DNA of 8,448 nt. It comes from Dehalococcoidia bacterium (GTDB taxonomy: Bacteria; Chloroflexota; Dehalococcoidia; Dehalococcoidales; W693). Where the stretch lies: positions 1 to 8,448 of the forward strand of contig DUFE01000029.1 of assembly GCA_011170385.1 (NCBI GenBank), written 5' to 3'. How positions within the stretch are numbered: position 1 is the stretch's first letter; each line of letters begins with the position of its first letter. The notes under the pieces are model-generated. The model saw only the letters and a program-made list of their open reading frames with translations. It searched no databases and was not told the origin of the DNA. Of this stretch, positions 1 through 5,085 are shown in pieces. Position numbers and translations under genes: made by a program.

Positions 1-701
1 ATTTTAAGGTAAAGGTCTCCCCTGGTGCCGCCATAGCCCTCACCGCCTTTACCAGCGATACGCACTCGTGAGCCGGTCTTAACGCCAGCGGGTATCTTGA
101 CTTCTATGCGTTTGGCGGCGGCAACGACGCCTCGCCCCTGGCATACCGAACAGAGTGCATTATGAATGCGTCCGCTGCCTTGGCAGGTGGTGCAGGTTTC
201 CTCGCTTTGCAGGTTGAGCAGACGGTTGGTGCCTGAGAACGCCTCCTCTAGTGTTATCTCCATAGGATGTTCTATATCCCGTCCACGGCTGGGTTGTGCA
301 CGACGACGGCGGGTATCGGCATGCCCGCCGCGCAGAAGCTCCTCCAGAAGGCTGTCGAGCCCTTCATTGCTGTCACTGAAGCTGTAGCTATAGGTTCTGG
401 CGCCGCCGAATATATCACCGAAGTCGGCACCCTGAAACGGCGTTCCGCTACCACCTGCTTTGGTGAACTGGTCGGCGTACTGCCAGTTATCGCCGAACTG
501 GTCGTACTTCTTTCGTTTCTCCTTGTCGGACAGCACCTCATAGGCTTCGCTTATCTGCTTGAACTTCTTTTCGGCGGCAGCGTCGCCCGGGTTAACGTCG
601 GGGTGGTGCTTGCGCGCCAACCGGCGAAAGGCTTGCTTTATCTCCTTTTCACTGGCATTGCGGCTGACGCCCAGGGTGCTGTAATAGTCTTTACCTGCCA
701 T
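1..701 (-). CDS. dnaJ: DnaJ-family co-chaperone with a half-size zinc finger (partial, 3' end outside window)
   Basis: Read by hand on the minus strand from the ATG at 701-699, this gives 233 codons without a stop before running off the left edge. Residues 4-67 form a J-domain with the HPD motif at 33-35, which in this family stimulates the ATPase of DnaK. A Gly/Phe-containing linker follows (about 69-135, with FGDIFGG near 94-100), then the start of the C-terminal substrate-binding domain (from about 143). Inside it are only two CxxCxGxG motifs, at C170/C173 and C184/C187; classical type I DnaJ has four. The chain returns at once to the beta-sandwich (VKIPAGVKTG, then GKGGEG). Two motifs could still form one zinc site, so this is an abbreviated type I protein, not a zinc-free CbpA. 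The start is the first Met before the J-domain; its Shine-Dalgarno is weak. It is divergent from pyrG with its own strong promoter. No dnaK or grpE is visible. The family is clear; calling it the housekeeping dnaJ rather than a paralogue is less certain. Confidence 0.93.
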   Translation of the reverse strand, partial: MAGKDYYSTLGVSRNASEKEIKQAFRRLARKHHPDVNPGDAAAEKKFKQISEAYEVLSDKEKRKKYDQFGDNWQYADQFTKAGGSGTPFQGADFGDIFGGARTYSYSFSDSNEGLDSLLEELLRGGHADTRRRRAQPSRGRDIEHPMEITLEEAFSGTNRLLNLQSEETCTTCQGSGRIHNALCSVCQGRGVVAAAKRIEVKIPAGVKTGSRVRIAGKGGEGYGGTRGDLYLK

Positions 702-731
702 CTTATACAACGTTTGATCGAACTATGATGT

Positions 732-761
732 ATTATAAAAGTGTAGTATGATAATTGTCAA
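732..761 (-). promoter_or_regulatory. Promoter of the dnaJ-family gene
   Basis: On the minus strand a perfect -35 hexamer TTGACA (756-761) is followed, after an 18-base spacer, by a perfect -10 hexamer TATAAT (732-737). Transcription should start near 725 and give a leader of about 24 bases before the ATG at 701. Both hexamers match the housekeeping sigma-70/sigma-A consensus. I see no CIRCE element (TTAGCACTC-N9-GAGTGCTAA), so HrcA control is not supported here. Confidence 0.8.
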
Positions 762-822
762 GGGATATTCAGGAAAGTTAATAAAACATTGTTAATATAT
801 TGCCAGGTCAGGGATAAAAACA

Positions 823-832
823 TGTTGCAACA
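823..832. promoter_or_regulatory. 10-base perfect palindrome between divergent promoters
   Basis: TGTTGCAACA is a perfect 10-base palindrome. It lies 19 bases upstream of the pyrG -35 hexamer and about 60 bases upstream of the dnaJ -35. The position would suit an operator acting on one or both promoters, but a 10-base palindrome can arise by chance and I do not recognise it as the site of a known regulator. Confidence 0.3.
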
Positions 833-851
833 CAATTTAGGCATGAAACAC

Positions 852-881
852 TTGACAAATAAATACCTGCCTGCCTATAAT
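852..881 (+). promoter_or_regulatory. Promoter of pyrG
   Basis: A perfect TTGACA (852-857) and a perfect TATAAT (876-881) are separated by 18 bases. Transcription should begin near 888, leaving a leader of about 97 bases before the pyrG ATG. The hexamers and spacing equal those of the divergent dnaJ promoter. This is probably the promoter for pyrG and, by read-through, tal. Confidence 0.85.
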
Positions 882-930
882 AAAAGAAACCCGTTCAAAT
901 CCCCCCTTCAAAGTTAATTCTGATTTTGCG

Positions 931-969
931 CTCGGCTATTGCAGCCGGGATTTGGAGTTTCCGGTTTTT
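931..969 (+). promoter_or_regulatory. Possible transcription attenuator in the pyrG leader
   Basis: Two hairpins compete for the same bases. The first pairs 931-937 with 943-949 (seven pairs including one G-U, loop ATTGC). The second pairs 945-950 with 959-964 (CCGGGA with TTCCGG, one G-U, eight-base loop) and is followed directly by five T (965-969), the layout of an intrinsic terminator 15 bases before the pyrG start. Forming the first would prevent the second. Upstream, at 901-906, the transcript carries six C in a row, where low CTP could slow polymerase. Attenuation of pyrG by CTP is known in Bacillus by a different mechanism (G insertion at the start of the transcript), and its GGGC start is absent here. 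The terminator stem is short, so the regulatory role is inference. Confidence 0.4.
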
Positions 970-984
970 AGACAAAAATAATCT

Positions 985-2619
985 ATGTCGAAGTATATCT
1001 TTGTTACCGGTGGTGTTGTCAGTTCAGTGGGCAAGGGTATCACCGTTGCCTCTCTGGGTAACATCCTCAAGAGCCGGAATATAAGCGTATCCGTTCAGAA
1101 GCTGGACCCCTATCTAAATGTAGACCCGGGGACGATGTCACCTTACCAACACGGTGAGGTTTTCGTTACTCGCGATGGAGCCGAGACCGACCTCGACCTG
1201 GGCAACTACGAGCGTTTTATTGACATAGAGCTTACCGCCGATTCCAATGTTACCTCGGGACAGATATACAGCGATGTTATCGCCAAGGAGCGGCGTGGCG
1301 ATTTCCTTGGGGGGACCATACAGATAGTCCCGCACTTAACGACGGAGATAAAAAACAGGTTTAAAAATCTGGCTGGAACGTCAGGGGCGGATGTTATCAT
1401 AATAGAAGTCGGTGGTACGGTGGGCGATATCGAAGGTCAACCTTTTCTGGAAGCCATCAGGCAGATGAGAAACGATGTAGGCAGGGATAACGTGCTATAT
1501 GTTCATGTAACCCTGCTGCCGTACATCGGTACCACCAAGGAGCTTAAAACCAAGCCCACGCAGCACAGTGTCAACGAATTGCGCCGCATCGGCATCCAGC
1601 CGGATATAATTATCTGCCGTAGTGATTACCCGGTTTCGGATAGCATACGGGATAAGCTATCCCTCTTCTGCGATGTCGAGCGTGAGGCAATCATCCCGCT
1701 GATGACGGTGCCCACCATATACGAAGTACCGCTGGTGCTGGAAGAAGAGGGGATGGGGAATCTGGTGGTAAGCAAGCTCGGCTTGAAGCAGCGGAAAACG
1801 GACCTCAACAGGTGGCGGCAGATGGTCAGCTGCCTTAAAGAACCCTGTGAAACCGTTAACATAGCACTGGTGGGCAAGTATGTGGAATTGGAGGATGCCT
1901 ACTACTCGGTGCGGGAGGCGTTGTGCCATGCCGGCTTTTACCACAATAGAAACATTAATCTGCAGTGGGTTCACTCCCAGGATCTTGAGAAAGAGGGCGG
2001 CGAAACCCTGCTGCAGCAGGCGCAGGGCATCATCGTTCCCGGTGGTTTCGGTGTCAGAGGTATCGAGGGTATGATAAACGCTGCTACTTATGCGCGAGAA
2101 AACGGCATTCCCTACCTCGGCTTATGCTTGGGGATGCACGTTATGGTTATCGAGTTCGCCCGTCACGCACTGGGTTCGGACAAAGCCAATTCCACCGAAT
2201 TCGATAGGAATACACCGCATCCGGTTATCGCCCTTCTCCCCGAGCAGCAGAAGATAAAGGATATGGGTGGCACGATGCGTCTGGGCATTTACCCCTGCCA
2301 GCTGGTCGAAGGCAGCCGTGCCGCAGAAGCCTATGAAAAGAAGGCAATTGAAGAGCGGCACCGACACCGCTACGAATTTAATAATGACTATCGTGATGCA
2401 CTGGCGAAAGCTGGAATGGTATACAGCGGGCTGTCTCCAGATGGGAAGCTGGTGGAAATCTGCGAGCTCACCGACCACACGTGGATGCTGGGCTGCCAGT
2501 TCCACCCTGAGTTTAGCTCCCGCCCTGGACGGCCCAGCCCGCTTTTCTGCGGCTTTGTTGGGGCTGCCAAAGGGGTTTTGCGCGAGGGGGCTCAACCATC
2601 GCTACCGCTTGACTCGTAA
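985..2619 (+). CDS. pyrG: CTP synthase (glutamine hydrolysing)
   Basis: A full-length 544-residue CTP synthase (the family is usually about 530-550). It aminates UTP to CTP using ATP and ammonia from glutamine, the last step of de novo cytidine nucleotide synthesis, in the cytosol as a tetramer. The N-terminal synthase domain (about 1-267) begins with the nucleotide loop GGVVSSVGKG (9-18) and contains LDPYLNVDPGTMSPYQHGEV (40-59) and the EVGGTVGDIE segment (141-150). The C-terminal class I glutamine amidotransferase domain (about 290-535) has GGFG (353-356), nucleophile Cys381 in GLCLGM, and the His507/Glu509 pair in FHPEF. After GLCLGM, where the family normally has Gln, residue 385 is His (codon CAC). 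The ATG at 985 gives the conserved MSKYIFVTGG start, although no Shine-Dalgarno precedes it. The gene has its own promoter (852-881), a possible attenuator, and is followed 20 bases later by tal. Confidence 0.98.
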   Translation: MSKYIFVTGGVVSSVGKGITVASLGNILKSRNISVSVQKLDPYLNVDPGTMSPYQHGEVFVTRDGAETDLDLGNYERFIDIELTADSNVTSGQIYSDVIAKERRGDFLGGTIQIVPHLTTEIKNRFKNLAGTSGADVIIIEVGGTVGDIEGQPFLEAIRQMRNDVGRDNVLYVHVTLLPYIGTTKELKTKPTQHSVNELRRIGIQPDIIICRSDYPVSDSIRDKLSLFCDVEREAIIPLMTVPTIYEVPLVLEEEGMGNLVVSKLGLKQRKTDLNRWRQMVSCLKEPCETVNIALVGKYVELEDAYYSVREALCHAGFYHNRNINLQWVHSQDLEKEGGETLLQQAQGIIVPGGFGVRGIEGMINAATYARENGIPYLGLCLGMHVMVIEFARHALGSDKANSTEFDRNTPHPVIALLPEQQKIKDMGGTMRLGIYPCQLVEGSRAAEAYEKKAIEERHRHRYEFNNDYRDALAKAGMVYSGLSPDGKLVEICELTDHTWMLGCQFHPEFSSRPGRPSPLFCGFVGAAKGVLREGAQPSLPLDS

Positions 2620-2639
2620 TTAAGGGGGATCGGGTTATT

Positions 2640-3293
2640 ATGCGTATTTTTTTAGATACTGCCAATATAGAACATATCGAACATGGCGTCAGTCTTGGTG
2701 TCGTTAGCGGCGTTACCACCAACCCGACGCTGGTGTCAATGGAAGGTCATAAAGACTACCGGGCGATGGTGAAAAAGATATGCTCTATCGTTCCCGGGCC
2801 CGTCTCTGCCGAGGTGGTGGTGGAGGGTGCTCCGGCTATGCTTGAGCAGGCGAGGGAGATTGCTGCCTGGGCGACGAATGTGGTGATAAAGATACCGGCT
2901 ACTGCTGAGGGGTTGGAGGTGACGTCGGCGCTAAAGAAAGAGAACATAAAGGTGAATATGACGCTGTGCTTCTCGGTAAACCAGGCTCTGCTGGCGGCAC
3001 TTGCTGGCGCATCGTATATCAGCCCCTTCGTCGGGCGGCTGGACGATGCTGGTCACGACGGTATGGCGCTGGTTAAGGATATAGTGGACGTCTTTAAAAA
3101 CTACCAGGACTTGACAACGGAAGTTCTGGCTGCTAGTATTCGTCATCCACTGCATTGCATAGCGGCGGCTAGAGCCGGAGCCCACATTGCCACCGTTCCC
3201 TATAAAGTGCTGCTACAAATGATAAAGCATCCACTTACCGATATCGGCATAGAGCGTTTCCTCGCCGACTGGAAAAGCGTATCGGGTAAATGA
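2640..3293 (+). CDS. tal: Transaldolase, short TalC/MipB-like subfamily
   Basis: A 217-residue single-domain TIM barrel of the short transaldolase / fructose-6-phosphate aldolase family (about 210-225 residues). It probably moves a dihydroxyacetone unit between sugar phosphates in the non-oxidative pentose-phosphate pathway. Visible active-site elements are Asp6 in FLDTAN, TTNPT (26-30, Asn28), the Schiff-base lysine Lys84 in VVIKIPAT, and SPFVGRLDD (128-136). Residue 130 is Phe; fructose-6-phosphate aldolase has Tyr at the matching place, while true transaldolases have Phe, so transaldolase is preferred. The start is preceded by AAGGGGG (2622-2628), about 11 bases before the ATG. It follows the pyrG stop by 20 bases with no terminator visible, so it is probably in one operon with pyrG. 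Without the neighbouring pentose-phosphate genes the exact role stays inferred. Confidence 0.93.
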   Translation: MRIFLDTANIEHIEHGVSLGVVSGVTTNPTLVSMEGHKDYRAMVKKICSIVPGPVSAEVVVEGAPAMLEQAREIAAWATNVVIKIPATAEGLEVTSALKKENIKVNMTLCFSVNQALLAALAGASYISPFVGRLDDAGHDGMALVKDIVDVFKNYQDLTTEVLAASIRHPLHCIAAARAGAHIATVPYKVLLQMIKHPLTDIGIERFLADWKSVSGK

Positions 3294-3421
3294 TCAAACC
3301 AGAGATAGAGATAGATAAGGGATATTAAATATAATTTATTAATTTATAAACTATAAACAATATAAACAATTTGAACAACCCATCCTAAGGTGGATGATGA
3401 GGGTAACGAGGAAGGTACACT
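3294..3421 (+). promoter_or_regulatory. AT-rich, G-poor leader upstream of rho
   Basis: This 128-base gap has no terminator for tal. A TATAAT-like -10 lies at 3330-3335 but no matching -35 is visible. From about 3326 to 3387 the plus strand has only one G. Near the start codon CATCC (3381-3385) can pair with GGATG (3392-3396), and GAGG at 3408-3411 is the likely ribosome binding site, 10 bases before the rho ATG. A G-poor leader suits a Rho-binding segment, and rho genes elsewhere (Escherichia coli) are autoregulated through their leader. That this happens here is inference. Confidence 0.4.
3352..3378 (+). repeat. Three tandem 9-base repeats in the rho leader
   Basis: TATAAACAA occurs twice in tandem (3352-3360, 3361-3369) and is followed by the related TTTGAACAA (3370-3378). 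Another TATAAAC sits directly before (3345-3351). The units contain no G except one in the third copy. It may be a chance effect of AT-richness or a protein-binding element. Confidence 0.6.
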
Positions 3422-4684
3422 ATGGACATCAATCAATTAGAAACCAAAACCAGAGAAGAACTTGTCGAGCTTGCCAAGGAGAATGGGCTTGCCAGTTGCA
3501 CAGGCTTGAAGAAGCAGGAGCTGATTATGCGACTGCTGCAATCGCATACCGAGCAGCAGGGCAACCTCTTTTGCAGCGGCATCCTTGATATTATGGCGGA
3601 CGGATATGGCTTTCTGCGGCAGGAAACGCTGCTGCCCAGCTCTGCCGATATATATGTATCCCAATCCCAGATTCGTCGCTTCGGGTTGCGCCCAGGCGAT
3701 ATGGTCGTTGGGCAGGGCAGACCGGCAAAGGCAGGCGAAAAATACTTCAGCCTGCTCCGCGTAGAGGCGATCAACGATATAAATCCCGAACTTTCCAAAA
3801 AGAGACCTTATTTCGGCGCGCTTACTCCCACCTTCCCGGATAAGCTGATAGACCTGGAGACTGCATCGAGCAACCTTTCGACGCGACTGATAAATCTGAT
3901 CGCCCCCATTGGCAGGGGGCAACGCGGCCTCATCGTTTCTCCGCCCAAGGCGGGTAAGACGATGCTGCTTAAGGCGATAGCAAATGCCGCCACCACCAAC
4001 TATAACGATATTCAGCTGATGGTCTGTCTTATTGGCGAACGCCCGGAGGAAGTAACAGATATGAAGCGCTCGGTAAAAGGCGAGGTTATCAGCGCTACCT
4101 TCGACGAGCCAGTTGAAAATCACACCCGGGTTGCCGAGCTGGCACTGGAAAGAGCCAAGCGTCTGGTGGAATGCGGTAGGGATGTCTTTATACTCCTTGA
4201 CGGTATAACCCGCCTTACCCGTGCCTATAACCTGGCGATGCCTTCCAGTGGTCGTACCCTATCCGGTGGTATCGATCCCGTCGCCCTGCACCCAGCGAAG
4301 CGTTTCTTCGGCGCTGCCCGTAACGTGGACGAGGGCGGCAGCCTGACCATAATCGCCACCTGCCTTATCGATACCGGCAGCCGTATGGACGACCTTATCT
4401 ACGAGGAGTTCAAGGGTACAGGCAATATGGAGCTCCATCTGGAGCGGCGTCTGGCGGAGCGAGGCACCTTCCCGGCAATAGATATGCAACGCAGCAGTAC
4501 CAGGCGGGACGAGTTGCTGTTAAGCGAGGAAACGATAAAGCAGGTGCGTTTGCTACGGCGTATGATGTCAATGATCGCCGCCGACTCGGTCAACTCCGTT
4601 GAGACAATCGAACGAGTTCTGGAGCGAATGCGCAAGACAAAGACCAACGCCGAGTTCCTGGTGGGATTGAGCAAGGAAACATAG
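3422..4684 (+). CDS. rho: Transcription termination factor Rho
   Basis: A full-length 420-residue Rho, close to the 419 residues of the Escherichia coli protein and without the long N-terminal insertion seen in some phyla. Rho is a hexameric RNA-dependent ATPase that binds C-rich, G-poor RNA and dislodges RNA polymerase. Residues 1-40 are the helical Rho N-terminal domain (TREELVELAKENG). Residues about 50-118 form the cold-shock-like RNA-binding domain with the RNP1-type DGYGFLR (60-66). The ATPase domain has Walker A PPKAGKT (174-180), GERPEEV (205-211), Walker B VFILLD (255-260), the Q-loop region SGGIDPVALHPAKRFFGAAR (281-300), the R-loop GTGNMELHL (332-340) and the arginine-finger region STRRDELL (359-366). 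Start: the ATG at 3422 has GAGG 10 bases upstream and gives the usual N-terminus. No rpmE follows within the window. It may read through from tal or use its own weak promoter. Confidence 0.98.
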   Translation: MDINQLETKTREELVELAKENGLASCTGLKKQELIMRLLQSHTEQQGNLFCSGILDIMADGYGFLRQETLLPSSADIYVSQSQIRRFGLRPGDMVVGQGRPAKAGEKYFSLLRVEAINDINPELSKKRPYFGALTPTFPDKLIDLETASSNLSTRLINLIAPIGRGQRGLIVSPPKAGKTMLLKAIANAATTNYNDIQLMVCLIGERPEEVTDMKRSVKGEVISATFDEPVENHTRVAELALERAKRLVECGRDVFILLDGITRLTRAYNLAMPSSGRTLSGGIDPVALHPAKRFFGAARNVDEGGSLTIIATCLIDTGSRMDDLIYEEFKGTGNMELHLERRLAERGTFPAIDMQRSSTRRDELLLSEETIKQVRLLRRMMSMIAADSVNSVETIERVLERMRKTKTNAEFLVGLSKET

Positions 4685-4730
4685 AATAAATTAAGGTAAT
4701 TATCCCTATACCCTTTTACCATAAAATAAT

Positions 4731-4785
4731 AAGGAGGGACACAAAAGCCGGTGGCTTGAAAGACAAAAGCCCTTACTAGAAGGGG
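4731..4785 (+). other. Spaced direct repeat with small hairpins after rho; possible structured RNA
   Basis: AAGGAGG at 4731-4737 looks like a ribosome binding site, but no open frame longer than a few codons follows. Just after it ACAAAAGCC occurs twice (4741-4749 and 4763-4771), with starts 22 bases apart. AAGCC (4745-4749) can pair with GGCTT (4753-4757) around a GGT loop, and CCCTT (4770-4774) with AAGGG (4780-4784) around ACTAG. No T-run follows, so this is not a convincing rho terminator. It does not fit the cyclic di-GMP, cobalamin or glycine riboswitch patterns I know. It could be a structured leader, a protein site, or nothing. Confidence 0.3.
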
Positions 4786-4816
4786 AAAAAGGGATTAGAG
4801 TTGTTTATAAATGGTG

Positions 4817-4836
4817 CTTGTTACTTCTTGTTACTT
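4817..4836 (+). repeat. Tandem 10-base direct repeat
   Basis: CTTGTTACTT is repeated exactly, head to tail (4817-4826 and 4827-4836). A 10-base period is about one DNA helix turn, so two protein subunits could bind the same face, as response regulators of the OmpR/PhoB type often do. It lies about 45 bases upstream of the inverted repeat and promoter-like bases at 4882-4920, a usual place for an activator site. No specific regulator is recognised. Confidence 0.5.
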
Positions 4837-4881
4837 GATATAGATGGATTAAAAGAGTTTCAGATAGCTTGTTTGCGCTCG

Positions 4882-4920
4882 CACCCTCTTGACAGGGTGT
4901 GGTATCATATAAAAGGATAA
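4882..4920 (+). promoter_or_regulatory. Likely promoter region with a perfect inverted repeat
   Basis: CACCCT (4882-4887) and AGGGTG (4894-4899) form a perfect 6-base inverted repeat around CTTGAC, so a TTGACA (4889-4894) is embedded in it. Possible -10 elements are TATCAT with an extended TGG (4900-4908) and TATAAA (4908-4913), but neither is at the normal 16-18 bases from the TTGACA. Transcription would start around 4915-4925, just before the tiny ORF at 4942 and about 165 bases before the large exported protein. The repeat could be an operator across the promoter or a hairpin in a longer transcript. Confidence 0.4.
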
Positions 4921-4941
4921 ATATAAAAAGGAGGTGGTGTT

Positions 4942-4992
4942 ATGGCAACAGCCCGAAAGGGGAAAGCTATTATACAATTGAAGGAAATTTAG
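4942..4992 (+). CDS. 16-residue leader peptide candidate
   Basis: The ORF encodes MATARKGKAIIQLKEI and ends in TAG. It is preceded by AAAGGAGGTGGTG (4927-4939), a nearly perfect complement to the 3' end of 16S rRNA and the strongest ribosome binding site in the window. The peptide is basic (four Lys and one Arg in 16) and unlike the acidic protein encoded downstream. I recognise no family. It may be a leader peptide whose translation controls folding of the RNA before the large gene, a small protein in its own right, or the start of a decayed gene, since the same frame continues immediately after the stop. The quality of the ribosome binding site is the main support. Confidence 0.45.
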   Translation: MATARKGKAIIQLKEI

Positions 4993-5055
4993 ATGTACCT
5001 TGTCTCCATGAAAAAAAGGGAATGTGAGGTAACGTATTCTTTTATGGAGACATAG
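4993..5055 (+). CDS. Second tiny ORF (20 codons), in frame directly after the 16-residue ORF
   Basis: An ATG follows the TAG of the previous ORF with no gap and in the same frame, opening 20 codons that end at TAG 5053-5055. It begins MYLVSMKKREC. It has no Shine-Dalgarno of its own and could only be reached by re-initiation or stop-codon read-through. It overlaps the stem-loop at 5001-5052 almost exactly, so ribosomes here would melt that structure. This may be chance or the remains of one 41-codon frame broken by stops. Confidence 0.2.
   Translation: MYLVSMKKRECEVTYSFMET
5001..5052 (+). promoter_or_regulatory. Long bulged stem-loop before the exported-protein gene
   Basis: TGTCTCCAT (5001-5009) and ATGGAGACA (5044-5052) are perfect 9-base inverted repeats; pairing continues to 5013/5040 with one G-U. 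After a one-sided 6-base bulge (5014-5019) a second stem pairs 5020-5026 with 5033-5039 (two G-U), closing a loop AGGTAA. That makes about 20 pairs in 52 bases. No T-run follows, so it is not an intrinsic terminator. It ends 13 bases before AAGGAG (5066-5071), the ribosome binding site of the large gene, so it may stabilise the mRNA or control translation. Confidence 0.6.
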
Positions 5056-5085
5056 AATACCAATTAAGGAGAATTTTTTAGATCG

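Noticed and set aside
267..728. A 153-codon plus-strand open frame across the dnaJ region
   Set aside because: It is antisense to the dnaJ reading frame, which has a clear J-domain and zinc-finger motifs; the plus-strand product has no recognisable feature and no ribosome binding site.
702..851. CIRCE heat-shock operator upstream of dnaJ
   Set aside because: No TTAGCACTC-N9-GAGTGCTAA or close variant is present in the gap.
2122..2595. A 157-codon minus-strand open frame inside pyrG
   Set aside because: It lies opposite the conserved amidotransferase domain of CTP synthase, which accounts for this DNA.
3437..4123. A 228-codon minus-strand open frame inside rho
   Set aside because: It is antisense to the conserved RNA-binding and Walker A regions of Rho; its length comes from codon bias of the real gene.
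4770..4790. Intrinsic terminator of rho
   Set aside because: The CCCTT/AAGGG hairpin is only five pairs and is followed by A-rich, not T-rich, sequence on the plus strand.
4731..4800. Cyclic di-GMP or other known riboswitch
   Set aside because: The CAAAAGCC segments recall the GCAAAGCC of the cyclic di-GMP class I element, but the paired stems, GNRA loop and spacing of that class are not present.
5001..5052. Insertion sequence or MITE remnant with TGTCTCCAT ends
   Set aside because: The two arms are too close for an element, no target duplication is visible (flanking bases differ), and the inner bases form a second stem, which fits an RNA hairpin better.
4685..5085. rpmE (ribosomal protein L31), often next to rho, or a tRNA in this gap
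   Set aside because: No frame encodes the L31 CxxC pattern and no cloverleaf or GTTCGAATC-like T-loop is visible on either strand.
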